Source: JACVRW01 sp963826165 (GTDB lineage: Bacteria; Actinomycetota; Thermoleophilia; Solirubrobacterales; Thermoleophilaceae). From it: a stretch of 64,000 nucleotides of DNA. Below are positions 1 to 6,433 of this stretch, piece after piece. A program made the position numbers and the translations under genes. The stretch lies in assembly GCA_963826165.1 (NCBI GenBank), contig CAWGWC010000017.1, positions 248,001-312,000 on the forward strand, written 5' to 3'. A model generated the notes under the pieces. That model did no database searches and was not told the DNA's origin. It saw only the letters and a list, made by a program, of their open reading frames with translations. Within the stretch, counting starts at the first letter, position 1. Every line of letters begins with the position of its first letter.

Positions 1-368
1 GTGCCGTGCGGCGCTTCCAGCGTTCCAACGGACTCGTGGTGGACGGCGTCGTCGGGCCGCAGACCCGTGGCAGCCTCGGCCTGCAGCCGTTCAGCCGCAG
101 CTCGGTCAGGCGCAAGGGGCGCTCACGTGCTCGCGGCACCAACATTCCCGCGATACTCGAGGCGATCGCCCAGTGCGAGTCCGGAGGCAACCCGCGCGCG
201 ATCTCTCCAGGTGGTCAGTACCGAGGCAAGTACCAGTTCAGCCAGGGCACCTGGGAGGGTCTCGGCGGCAAGGGCGATCCCGCCAAGGCGCCCGAGTGGA
301 AGCAGGATCGTCTCGCGCTCAAGCTGTACCGCCAGCGCGGCAACGCGCCCTGGCCCAACTGTCCCTAG
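1..368 (+). CDS. Rpf-like resuscitation-promoting factor / transglycosylase, 5' truncated by window edge
   Basis: The gene enters the window already open; the reading frame runs from base 3 to the TAG at 366-368. The first ~25 residues (AVRRFQRSNGLVVDGVVGPQ) match the end of a peptidoglycan-binding type 1 repeat. They are followed by a basic linker and then a small transglycosylase-like (Rpf) domain starting at IAQCESGGNPRAIS and running to the C-terminus (GKYQFSQGTWEGLGG). The Glu in CESGG is the expected catalytic residue of this lysozyme-like fold. Rpf proteins are secreted and cleave cell wall glycan, waking dormant actinobacterial cells. The signal peptide and any earlier binding repeats lie upstream of the window. 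The family call is firm; full architecture is unknown. Confidence 0.85.
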   Translation, partial: AVRRFQRSNGLVVDGVVGPQTRGSLGLQPFSRSSVRRKGRSRARGTNIPAILEAIAQCESGGNPRAISPGGQYRGKYQFSQGTWEGLGGKGDPAKAPEWKQDRLALKLYRQRGNAPWPNCP

Positions 369-400
369 GGGCGGTGAGGAGAGACCGGGCGGTCTATGCA

Positions 401-431
401 CCCTTCGGTTGATTGCGGTTGAGCCCTTCGG
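401..431 (+). repeat. compound direct repeat (CCCTTCGG and GGTTGA, two copies each)
   Basis: CCCTTCGG occurs at 401-408 and 424-431, and GGTTGA at 407-412 and 417-422, nested in one 31-bp stretch just upstream of the next gene. It could be an operator or chance; only the repetition itself is seen. Confidence 0.4.
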
Positions 432-457
432 CCGATGGCGGGGGAGCCGAAGCGCCG

Positions 458-463
458 TAGCTT
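458..463 (+). promoter_or_regulatory. -10 hexamer TAGCTT, 7 nt before ATG 471 (leaderless type)
   Basis: TAGCTT ends 7 nt before ATG 471. GAGG lies only 3 nt from the ATG, too close to serve as a Shine-Dalgarno. This favours a start at 471 over the longer in-frame ORF beginning at 435. Confidence 0.5.
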
Positions 464-470
464 GAGGTTC

Positions 471-839
471 ATGACCCGCCTGGCCCGTACGGCCGAGCTC
501 ATGCGCATCGCCCCTCACGTCTACGGCGCAGCCGTGGCGGCGTCGCGTGACGAGCGTGCCGCGGCGCGGATCACGGAGGGAGTGCTCGCCCAGGCGGCCG
601 CCGAGACGGTGATCGACCGTGACCGGCTGGTGGAGCGGGCGATCCTGATGGGGGTCCGCAGCGAGCCGGCGTCCTGCTTCTCGGGCATGGACCCCCTCGG
701 CCGCGAGACCGTGGCCCTGGCCCGGCTTGCCGGCTACTCGACGACCCGGATCGCCACCAGCCTCGGAATCGGGACCGACCTCGTCAAGGAGAGCATGCTG
801 TCCGCGCTGCGAAGGGACAGGGCACGAGCGGCCTCCTGA
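471..839 (+). CDS. small HTH protein with sigma-70 region 4-like C-terminus (unrecognised)
   Basis: This 122-residue protein is not one I can name. The second half (about residues 75-115, DPLGRETVALARLAGYSTTRIA then TDLVKESMLSALR) reads like the helix-turn-helix of sigma region 4: it has the acid-rich 'D..ReTvaLarLaGyST..IA..LGi....Vk..m..ALr' spacing. No sigma region 2 precedes it; the N-terminal 60 residues are helical and arginine-rich. A DNA-binding regulator is therefore plausible but unproven. The frame is open up to ATG 435; ATG 471 is preferred because of the TAGCTT hexamer 7 nt upstream. It converges on the response regulator at 854-1498 with a 14-bp gap. It could equally be a stand-alone sigma-4-like accessory protein. 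Confidence 0.6.
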   Translation: MTRLARTAELMRIAPHVYGAAVAASRDERAAARITEGVLAQAAAETVIDRDRLVERAILMGVRSEPASCFSGMDPLGRETVALARLAGYSTTRIATSLGIGTDLVKESMLSALRRDRARAAS

Positions 840-853
840 GCCGGGCGCGGCCC

Positions 854-1498
854 TCAGTCGAGGTGGCGCGCCGCGAAGGCCGCAGCCTCGGCGCGGTTGC
901 GGAAGCGCAGCTTCTCGAGCACGTGGCGCACGTGTGTCTTGACCGTGGCCTCGCTGATCACCAGGCGTTCCGCGATCTCCCGGTTTCGCAGTCCCTCCGC
1001 GAGCAGGGCGAGGACCTCGCGCTCCCGCTCGCTCAGCGCAGCCAGCGGATCGGCCTCCTCGGGCGCCGCGCCGGCCAGCTCCCTCAGCAGCCGGTTGGCC
1101 ATCGAAGCGGGTATCCGCGGCTCGCCGGCACCCGCTCCGAGCACGGCCCCGATCAGCTCGGCGGGCGCGATGTCCTTCAGCAGGTAGCCGGCTGCCCCGA
1201 CGCGCAGGGACGCGTACAGGTCCGGTTCCTGCTCCGACACGGTGAGGATCATCACCTCGGTGCCGGGACAGCGCTGGCGGATCGCGGCGCAGGCCTCGAT
1301 CCCGCCCACGTCCGGCATGTTCAGGTCGAGCAGCGCCACGTCGGGCCGCCGCCGCTCACTCAGCGCGATCGCCTCGCGGCCGCCGGCGGCGAGACCGACC
1401 ACCTCGATGCGCTCGTCGCTACCGAGCAGCGCGGCCGTGCCCTCTCGCATCAGCCGGTGATCGTCGGCGATCAGCACGCGTACGGGTGTGTCGTCCAT
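854..1498 (-). CDS. NarL/LuxR-family response regulator
   Basis: A 214-residue protein made of a receiver domain (about 6-125) and a LuxR-type HTH (about 150-212). The receiver has the acidic pair ADDH near the N-terminus, the phospho-acceptor Asp in VALLDLNMPDVGG, and the conserved Lys in GYLLKDIAP. The output domain shows LSEREREVLALLAEGLRNREIA and SEATVKTHVRHVLEKL. ATG 1498 is the natural start because the receiver begins five residues later; the frame stays open upstream only as an antisense shadow of the kinase. It is divergent from the histidine kinase that begins 15-30 bp away, which is almost certainly its partner. Signal unknown. Confidence 0.92.
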   Translation of the reverse strand: MDDTPVRVLIADDHRLMREGTAALLGSDERIEVVGLAAGGREAIALSERRRPDVALLDLNMPDVGGIEACAAIRQRCPGTEVMILTVSEQEPDLYASLRVGAAGYLLKDIAPAELIGAVLGAGAGEPRIPASMANRLLRELAGAAPEEADPLAALSEREREVLALLAEGLRNREIAERLVISEATVKTHVRHVLEKLRFRNRAEAAAFAARHLD

Positions 1499-1512
1499 GA
1501 CTAGCCCGGAAG

Positions 1513-1518
1513 TATGGT
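1513..1518 (+). promoter_or_regulatory. possible -10 hexamer TATGGT for the kinase
   Basis: TATGGT lies 10 nt before GTG 1529, an in-frame alternative start of the kinase. If it is used, the kinase mRNA is leaderless or nearly so and translation begins at 1529, not at ATG 1514. Confidence 0.4.
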
Positions 1519-2692
1519 GGGAGCGGTAGTGACCACCGAGCAGAGGCCCATCGGCGAGGCCGCCGCTCCGGTCGGGCAGCCCGGTCCGGAGGTCCTCGCG
1601 GCGTTCGGAGCCCTCGGGCGCGTGGCCCGGGCGCTGGTCGGGTCCGGGAGTCTGAGCCTTCTCGCCGAGCGGGCGCTGGACGAGATGCGCGAGGCCCTCG
1701 GCCTGGAGCTGGTCGCGCTCTACCTGCCGCGGGTGGGTGAGCGGCCGGCGCTCCAGCGCTACATCTCGTCGGAGCGGGCCGGTGCCGCGACGCATGCTCG
1801 CGACGAGGTGGCCTTCGAAGACGCCGCCTGGCGCCTGGCGGTCGCGAGCGGGGCGCCCCTCGTCTTCCGCGACGAGGCGAGCTGGCTCGTTCCGAACCCG
1901 TTCGAGCCGCCGGCGCAGTCGTGGCTCGTGATGCCGCTGGTCTCCGAGAAGAGCCTTGTAGGCGTGGTGGTGGCCGCGGCGGCGCGGCCGCTCGCACTCG
2001 ACCCCACGTCCGCCATCCTGCTCACGCTCATGGGAGACCTGGTGGCCGCCGGAATCGCCACCGCGCGCCTGCGCCAGCAGCTCCAGGGGGCGGAGATCGA
2101 GCGCGAGCGCATGCGCCTCGCGGCCGAGATCCACGATGGGCTGGCCCAGGACCTCGCGCTGGCCATGCGCGAGCTGTCGCTGCTCGAGTCCGATCCCGCG
2201 CCCGAGCTTGCCCGGGCGAGCTCCGAGCGGCTGCGCGAAGCCGTGTCGTCGGCGCGCCGCGTGGTGCGGGCGCGCCTCGAGGACCTGTCGGTCACCGTGC
2301 CCCTGGGCGGGATCCAGGCCGCGGTGGAGGAGGTGAGCGAGCGGCGCGGCCACGGTCTGCCGCTCGTGGTCCGCTGCGCCGGTCCGGCCGTCGACGCGTC
2401 GCCCGAGACGACCGCGGTGGTGGTGCGCGTCCTCACCGAGGCGCTGGCCAACTCGGCCCGCCACGCGAGCGCCGAGCACGTGGAGGTCGAGCTGACCGTG
2501 GAGGACGACCGGCTGACGCTGCAGATCGCCGACGACGGAGTGGGCTTCCGGCCGGCTGAGGCAGGCGGCCCGGGGGACGGCCATTTTGGGCTGACGCTGA
2601 TGCGCGAGCGAGCGCGCAGCGCGGGTGGCCGGCTCTCGATCCGGTCGGCGCCGCGAGACGGCGCGTGCATCACCCTCGAGGTGCCGGTGTGA
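1514..2692 (+). CDS. NarX-type sensor histidine kinase with GAF domain
   Basis: A 392-residue kinase (387 if GTG 1529 is the start). The order is an N-terminal linker, a GAF-like sensory domain (about 35-190), a HisKA_3 dimerisation helix with the phospho-accepting His in RLAAEIHDGLAQDLALAM, and a HATPase_c domain. The ATPase part has the N-box (LTEALANSARHA) and G-boxes (IADDGVGF, GHFGLTLMRERA). There is no membrane segment, so it should sense a cytoplasmic or diffusible signal through GAF. It is paired with the divergent NarL-type regulator at 854-1498; such pairs are normally co-inherited in one operon, so the head-to-head layout with only 15-30 bp between starts is unusual. Confidence 0.92.
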   Translation: MVGAVVTTEQRPIGEAAAPVGQPGPEVLAAFGALGRVARALVGSGSLSLLAERALDEMREALGLELVALYLPRVGERPALQRYISSERAGAATHARDEVAFEDAAWRLAVASGAPLVFRDEASWLVPNPFEPPAQSWLVMPLVSEKSLVGVVVAAAARPLALDPTSAILLTLMGDLVAAGIATARLRQQLQGAEIERERMRLAAEIHDGLAQDLALAMRELSLLESDPAPELARASSERLREAVSSARRVVRARLEDLSVTVPLGGIQAAVEEVSERRGHGLPLVVRCAGPAVDASPETTAVVVRVLTEALANSARHASAEHVEVELTVEDDRLTLQIADDGVGFRPAEAGGPGDGHFGLTLMRERARSAGGRLSIRSAPRDGACITLEVPV

Positions 2693-2705
2693 GGACGGGC
2701 TCGAC

Positions 2706-2711
2706 TATCGT
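2706..2711 (+). promoter_or_regulatory. -10 hexamer TATCGT, 7 nt before GTG 2719 (leaderless type)
   Basis: TATCGT ends 7 nt before GTG 2719; no Shine-Dalgarno is visible. It supports GTG 2719 as the start of the MEDS-like gene. Confidence 0.5.
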
Positions 2712-2718
2712 GGGCCCC

Positions 2719-3279
2719 GTGCTCAGCGGCGCCCTCGCACCGGCGCTTGACAGCGGCGCTTGCCCGCACCTGGCCGTGCTTCTGCGCAGCGAAGAGGAGT
2801 TTGCTCCGGTGGTGGCCTCGTTCTATGCCCTGGGTGCCGCGCGCGGCGGCTGGCTCGTGCATCGTGGCGTCGAGCCGGAGGGCGACCGCCGGGCGCTCAC
2901 GGGGGCGGGCCTGGACGTGGCGGGCCTCGAGGCCGAACGCCGGCTGGCGATCGAGCGGATCCGCCTCGACGAGCCACCCGACCGGCTGCCACGCCGTCTC
3001 GACCCGGCCTTCGACGAGGCCGTCGGCCGCGGTCTGAGCATGCTCTGGTCCTCGCACACCCCGGTGGGACCGGACTCACGCGAGTTCGCGCACGCCATGG
3101 AGGTGGAGCGCGCCTGGGAGGAGCACTTTCGCGACCGGCCCATCGTGACCCTGTGTCCCTACGTGGTCTCGGGACTCGACGCGGCGGCTGCTCTCGGCCG
3201 CCTGACCGGCCTCGGGGCCGGCCACGACGGCGTGCTGGTGCCCTCGGACAGCGGGCTCGACCTGTTTCGCCCGGACTAG
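2719..3279 (+). CDS. MEDS-like sensory domain protein
   Basis: A 186-residue soluble protein resembling the MEDS (DcmR-type) sensory domain. It has His early in the fold (CPHLAVLLRSEEEFAPVV), a 'FYALGAARGGWLVHRG' strand-helix unit, 'LTGAGLDVAGLEAERRLAI', and a C-terminal CPYVV...GHDGVLVPS. MEDS domains usually regulate or accompany sensor kinases and anti-sigma factors. Position supports this, because it follows the histidine kinase by 26 bp on the same strand. The start GTG 2719 is chosen from the TATCGT hexamer. Its stop shares the tetranucleotide CTAG with the stop of the convergent MFS gene. Family assignment is tentative. Confidence 0.55.
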   Translation: MLSGALAPALDSGACPHLAVLLRSEEEFAPVVASFYALGAARGGWLVHRGVEPEGDRRALTGAGLDVAGLEAERRLAIERIRLDEPPDRLPRRLDPAFDEAVGRGLSMLWSSHTPVGPDSREFAHAMEVERAWEEHFRDRPIVTLCPYVVSGLDAAAALGRLTGLGAGHDGVLVPSDSGLDLFRPD

Positions 3280-4433
3280 GGAGCCGCTACCGAGCGAGCG
3301 CGCGAGCGGCTGCCGAGCACCGTTACGCCCGCCAGCGTCGCTGCGCATACGAAGGCCAGCACTGCGTAGGGGACCGCGTCCGAGCTGAGCTCGGCCAGCA
3401 CGCCTCCGCCGCCCGCCCCGACGACGTGGCCCACGGCCCAGGCCAGGTTGGAGATCGAGAAGGCGATGGCGAGATCCAGTCCCGCGTCCTCGGAGGCGTC
3501 CGACAACATCGCCATAGCCGGCGCCCAGAAGCCGCCGAGCGCGGCGAAGGCGAGCATGATCGTCAGCGCCAGCAGGACGACGCTCCCGGGCAGCGGCAGG
3601 AGCACGGCGATCACCGCCGCGGCCGTCAGGCCTGCGCGAATCGGGGCCAGCCGGCCGCGCCGATCCGATGCTCGCCCGGCGAGCGGGCTCAGCACCGCCT
3701 CGACCGCCGCGGTGAGCAGGAACACGCCGCCGATGACGGCGCCGCTGGCGCCGAGATCGTCGAAACGAAGCGGCGCGAGCACCTCGATCACGCCGGCGAA
3801 GACGGCGGGGAGGGTGAACAGCCAGAAGCCGGCCAGGACCGCGGGGCGGCGCAGCGCGGACGCCAGCCCGCCGAGGCCGGCGCCGGGCTCGGGCGCCACT
3901 CCGGGCACCGTCGATGCCCAGACCGCCAGCAACGCCGCACCCACGGCCACCACGGAGAACACCGGCTCGGGGCCCACCACCGACGCCGCTCCGCCGAGCA
4001 CCGGGCCGAGCAGGACGCCGACGATCGCCGCCGCGAGTGCCGAGCCGATGACCTGGCCGCGGCGCTCGGGCGGGGTGGCCGAGACGAGCCAGGCCATGCC
4101 CGCCGCCCACATGCATGCTCCGCCCACTCCCTGCACGAAGCGGGCCGCGTCGAGCAGGACGATCGTGTGGGCGAAGGCGAACACGAGGCTCGTGACCCCG
4201 AGCAGGCCGAGGCCCAGCAGCAGGGTGGGCTTGACGCCCCAGCGCGCCGCCAGCCAGCCGCTCGGGACCGCGGCCAGGAAGGTGCCCGCGGGATAGGCGG
4301 CCGTGAGGATCCCGGCGCCGGTCTTCGACAGGTCGAACTGGTCGGCGTACTCGGGCAGCAGCGGGGAGACCGCGGCGAAGAACATGGTGTCCACCAGCAC
4401 CACCGCCGCCACGAGCCAGAACAACCGCCGCAT
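3276..4433 (-). CDS. MFS transporter (drug/metabolite exporter type)
   Basis: A 385-residue integral membrane protein with about 12 hydrophobic segments. The MFS motif A appears after TM2 (GWLAARWGVKPTLLLG) and a related loop after TM8 (AGRASDRRGRLAPIRAG). An alanine/glycine-rich TM5 region (GSALAAAIVGVLLGPVLGGA) resembles motif C of the DHA1 antiporters. Substrate cannot be read from sequence. It starts at ATG 4433, 7 nt after a TAGCAT hexamer, and is divergent from the M20 peptidase at 4481. The 47-bp gap therefore carries two outward promoters. Confidence 0.88.
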   Translation of the reverse strand: MRRLFWLVAAVVLVDTMFFAAVSPLLPEYADQFDLSKTGAGILTAAYPAGTFLAAVPSGWLAARWGVKPTLLLGLGLLGVTSLVFAFAHTIVLLDAARFVQGVGGACMWAAGMAWLVSATPPERRGQVIGSALAAAIVGVLLGPVLGGAASVVGPEPVFSVVAVGAALLAVWASTVPGVAPEPGAGLGGLASALRRPAVLAGFWLFTLPAVFAGVIEVLAPLRFDDLGASGAVIGGVFLLTAAVEAVLSPLAGRASDRRGRLAPIRAGLTAAAVIAVLLPLPGSVVLLALTIMLAFAALGGFWAPAMAMLSDASEDAGLDLAIAFSISNLAWAVGHVVGAGGGGVLAELSSDAVPYAVLAFVCAATLAGVTVLGSRSRARSVAAP

Positions 4434-4440
4434 CCCGCCG

Positions 4441-4446
4441 ATGCTA
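4441..4446 (-). promoter_or_regulatory. -10 hexamer TAGCAT for the MFS gene (leaderless type)
   Basis: On the minus strand TAGCAT (4446 down to 4441) is followed by 7 nt and then ATG 4433, with no Shine-Dalgarno. Confidence 0.5.
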
Positions 4447-4466
4447 CGCGGCTGCTCCGGGCCCGG

Positions 4467-4472
4467 CAGAAT
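4467..4472 (+). promoter_or_regulatory. -10-like hexamer CAGAAT, 8 nt before ATG 4481
   Basis: CAGAAT differs from the TANNNT pattern only at base 1 and lies 8 nt before the ATG. The same CAGAAT variant precedes the genes at 45226 and 46688. Confidence 0.4.
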
Positions 4473-4480
4473 GCCCGAGC

Positions 4481-5794
4481 ATGCCCACGATCCGTGAAGA
4501 GCTCGACGACTGGCTGCGCATTCCGTCGGTGTCCACCGGCACCGCCGATGCCGCCGCCCTCGAGCGGGCGTGCGCCTGGGTGACCGAGCGGATCGAGGCG
4601 GCCGGAGGCAGCGCCGAGGCGATCACGCTCGACGGCGGGCATCCGATGGCGCTCGGGCTGCTCCCGGCGTCACGCGCGGACGCACCCACGGTGCTCTCCT
4701 ACGGCCACTACGACGTGCAGGACCCGGGTCCGCTCGACGCGTGGCAGTCGCCGCCGTTCGAGCCCACCGAGCGCGACGGGCGCCTCTACGCGCGCGGCGC
4801 CGCCGACGACAAGGGCAACTTCCTTCCCCTCCTGCATGTGGCCTGCGAGCTCGCGCGCGCGGGCGAGCTGCCCGTGAACGTGCGCTTCCTGGTCGAGGGC
4901 GAGGAGGAGGTGGGCAGCCCCTCCGTGCTGCGCTGGCTGCGCGACGCCGAGCTCGAGGTGGACTGCGCGATCGTGTTCGACTCGCTCATGGCCGACGAGA
5001 ACACGCCGGCCATCTCCGTGGCCACGCGAGGGCTGGCCGGCGCCTCGATCGGCGTGCGCACCGGCGAGCGCGACCTTCATTCCGGGATCTACGGCGGCGC
5101 CGTGCTCAACGCGGCGCACGTGCTCGGGGCGATGCTGGCCGAGATCGTCCCCGGGCCGGACGGCCGCGTGCGCGAGGAGCTCCGGGCCGGCACGGCCGAG
5201 ATCTCCAGCGAGGAGCGCCGCTCGTGGGAGCGCCTCGAGCCGGGCGCCGAGGCGCTCAGGGCGGTGGGCGCGCGGGAGGTCGCTCCCGGAGCGGGAAGCG
5301 AGCTCTACGAGCGCACCGGGAGCGCTCCCGCTGTGGACGTGAATATGGTCACGCTGGGCGAGCCGCGCACGATCGTGCCCTCGCACGCGCGCGCACACGT
5401 GAGCATGCGCCTGGCGCCCGGCCAGAGCGCGGCGGCCATGGGCGCGGAGCTCGAGCGCCTGCTGCGCGAACCCGTGCCTGACGGAGCGGAGGTCGAGATC
5501 GAGATGGAGCTGGCCGATCCGTCGCTGTTCGATGCGAGGCATCCGGCGCTGCGCCTGGCCGCAGAGGCGCTCGAACGCGCCTGCGGGACGCCGTCCGCCT
5601 TCGTGCGCCTGGGCGGCACCCTGCCCCTGCTCGCCGTGCTGGCCGAGCGCGGCGTGGCCACGATCGTCAGCGGCTTCGTGCTGCCCGACGACGCCATTCA
5701 CGCCCCCAACGAGAGCTACCGGCTCGAGAGCCTGCGCCTCGGCGAGCTCAGCGCGCGGGAGCTCTACGGCCGGCTGGCCGAGCTGCCGCGCTGA
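4481..5794 (+). CDS. M20 family metallopeptidase (dipeptidase/carboxypeptidase)
   Basis: A 437-residue M20 peptidase. The first metal ligand motif is SYGHYDVQD (His76, Asp78), followed by RGAADDKGN (bridging Asp ~110) and EGEEEVGSPS (catalytic Glu ~141 and ligand Glu ~142). The lid/dimerisation domain carries the conserved His in RDLHSGIYGGA. FVRLGGTLPLLAVLAE and DAIHAPNESY near the C-terminus supply the last ligand. Length and motifs fit the CNDP-like dipeptidase branch. It is cytoplasmic, with no signal peptide. Its 3' end faces the methyltransferase at 5803 with an 8-bp gap. Confidence 0.92.
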   Translation: MPTIREELDDWLRIPSVSTGTADAAALERACAWVTERIEAAGGSAEAITLDGGHPMALGLLPASRADAPTVLSYGHYDVQDPGPLDAWQSPPFEPTERDGRLYARGAADDKGNFLPLLHVACELARAGELPVNVRFLVEGEEEVGSPSVLRWLRDAELEVDCAIVFDSLMADENTPAISVATRGLAGASIGVRTGERDLHSGIYGGAVLNAAHVLGAMLAEIVPGPDGRVREELRAGTAEISSEERRSWERLEPGAEALRAVGAREVAPGAGSELYERTGSAPAVDVNMVTLGEPRTIVPSHARAHVSMRLAPGQSAAAMGAELERLLREPVPDGAEVEIEMELADPSLFDARHPALRLAAEALERACGTPSAFVRLGGTLPLLAVLAERGVATIVSGFVLPDDAIHAPNESYRLESLRLGELSARELYGRLAELPR

Positions 5795-5802
5795 GCTTCG
5801 GT

Positions 5803-6429
5803 TTACGCCCCGCGGCGCAAGCGGTAGATGGTCACGCGCTCGGACCGGGGCGTGCCCGTGGCCTTGACCTGCCAGTGCTCGGCCTCCGCGTGCTCGATGA
5901 ACGGCCGGGCCGCCGCGCGCCCGGGGTCGGCGATGAGCACGAGCCCGCGCTGGTCGACCAGGCGGGGCAGCAGTCCCAGCAGGAGGGCGGTGTTGCGCCG
6001 CTCGTAGAGGACGTCCGAGGCCAGCACCAGATCCCACGGGGCCCGCTCCACGATGGCCTTCGGCGAGCCCCACGCGCAGCGCAGGGTCTCGATCTGCGCG
6101 TCGTTGCGCTCCGCATTCGCGGCGGCGGCCATCACGGCGTCCGAGGACCAGTCGGTGGCCAGCACCCGGCCGCCCGCGCGCGCCGCGGCGATGCTGGGCA
6201 ACCCCAGGCCGCAACCCAGCTCGAGCGTTCGCTTTCCTCGCAGCGATCGCAGCGCGACGTCGTGAGCGAGCGCGACGGAGCTGGCCCACAGCTCGGCCCA
6301 GTAGGGCAGGAACTCCTCGTGCTCGAACGAGTCCTCGCTGAGCAGCGCCTCGGCGTCGCGCGGCCGCACCAGCTCGACCTCGCCACCGGGGAGCGGCACG
6401 CGCTCGGCGACGACGTCAAGCTCGGTCAA
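5803..6429 (-). CDS. SAM-dependent methyltransferase, METTL/EEF-KMT-like (family 16)
   Basis: A 208-residue class I methyltransferase. It shows motif I LELGCGLGLPSIAAA, the acidic loop ATDWSSDAV, and the post-I segment DLVLASDVLYERRN characteristic of the protein lysine/nicotinamide methyltransferase 16 group. The N-terminus FEHEEFLPYWAELWASSVAL resembles the substrate-entry region of the same group ('yWaeLWpsa..La'). The start is a TTG at 6429, 4 nt after the stop of the M3 peptidase, so it is probably translated from the peptidase transcript. An ATG overlapping that stop is out of frame. The likely substrate is a protein lysine or a small amine; not resolvable here. Confidence 0.8.
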   Translation of the reverse strand: MTELDVVAERVPLPGGEVELVRPRDAEALLSEDSFEHEEFLPYWAELWASSVALAHDVALRSLRGKRTLELGCGLGLPSIAAARAGGRVLATDWSSDAVMAAAANAERNDAQIETLRCAWGSPKAIVERAPWDLVLASDVLYERRNTALLLGLLPRLVDQRGLVLIADPGRAAARPFIEHAEAEHWQVKATGTPRSERVTIYRLRRGA

Positions 6430-6433
6430 GAGA

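Noticed and set aside
1499..2584. Long minus-strand open frame running upstream of the response regulator (576 codons in total)
   Set aside because: It is antisense to the histidine kinase; the receiver domain begins at 1498 and the upstream part is low-complexity with no recognisable fold, a typical shadow in GC-rich DNA.
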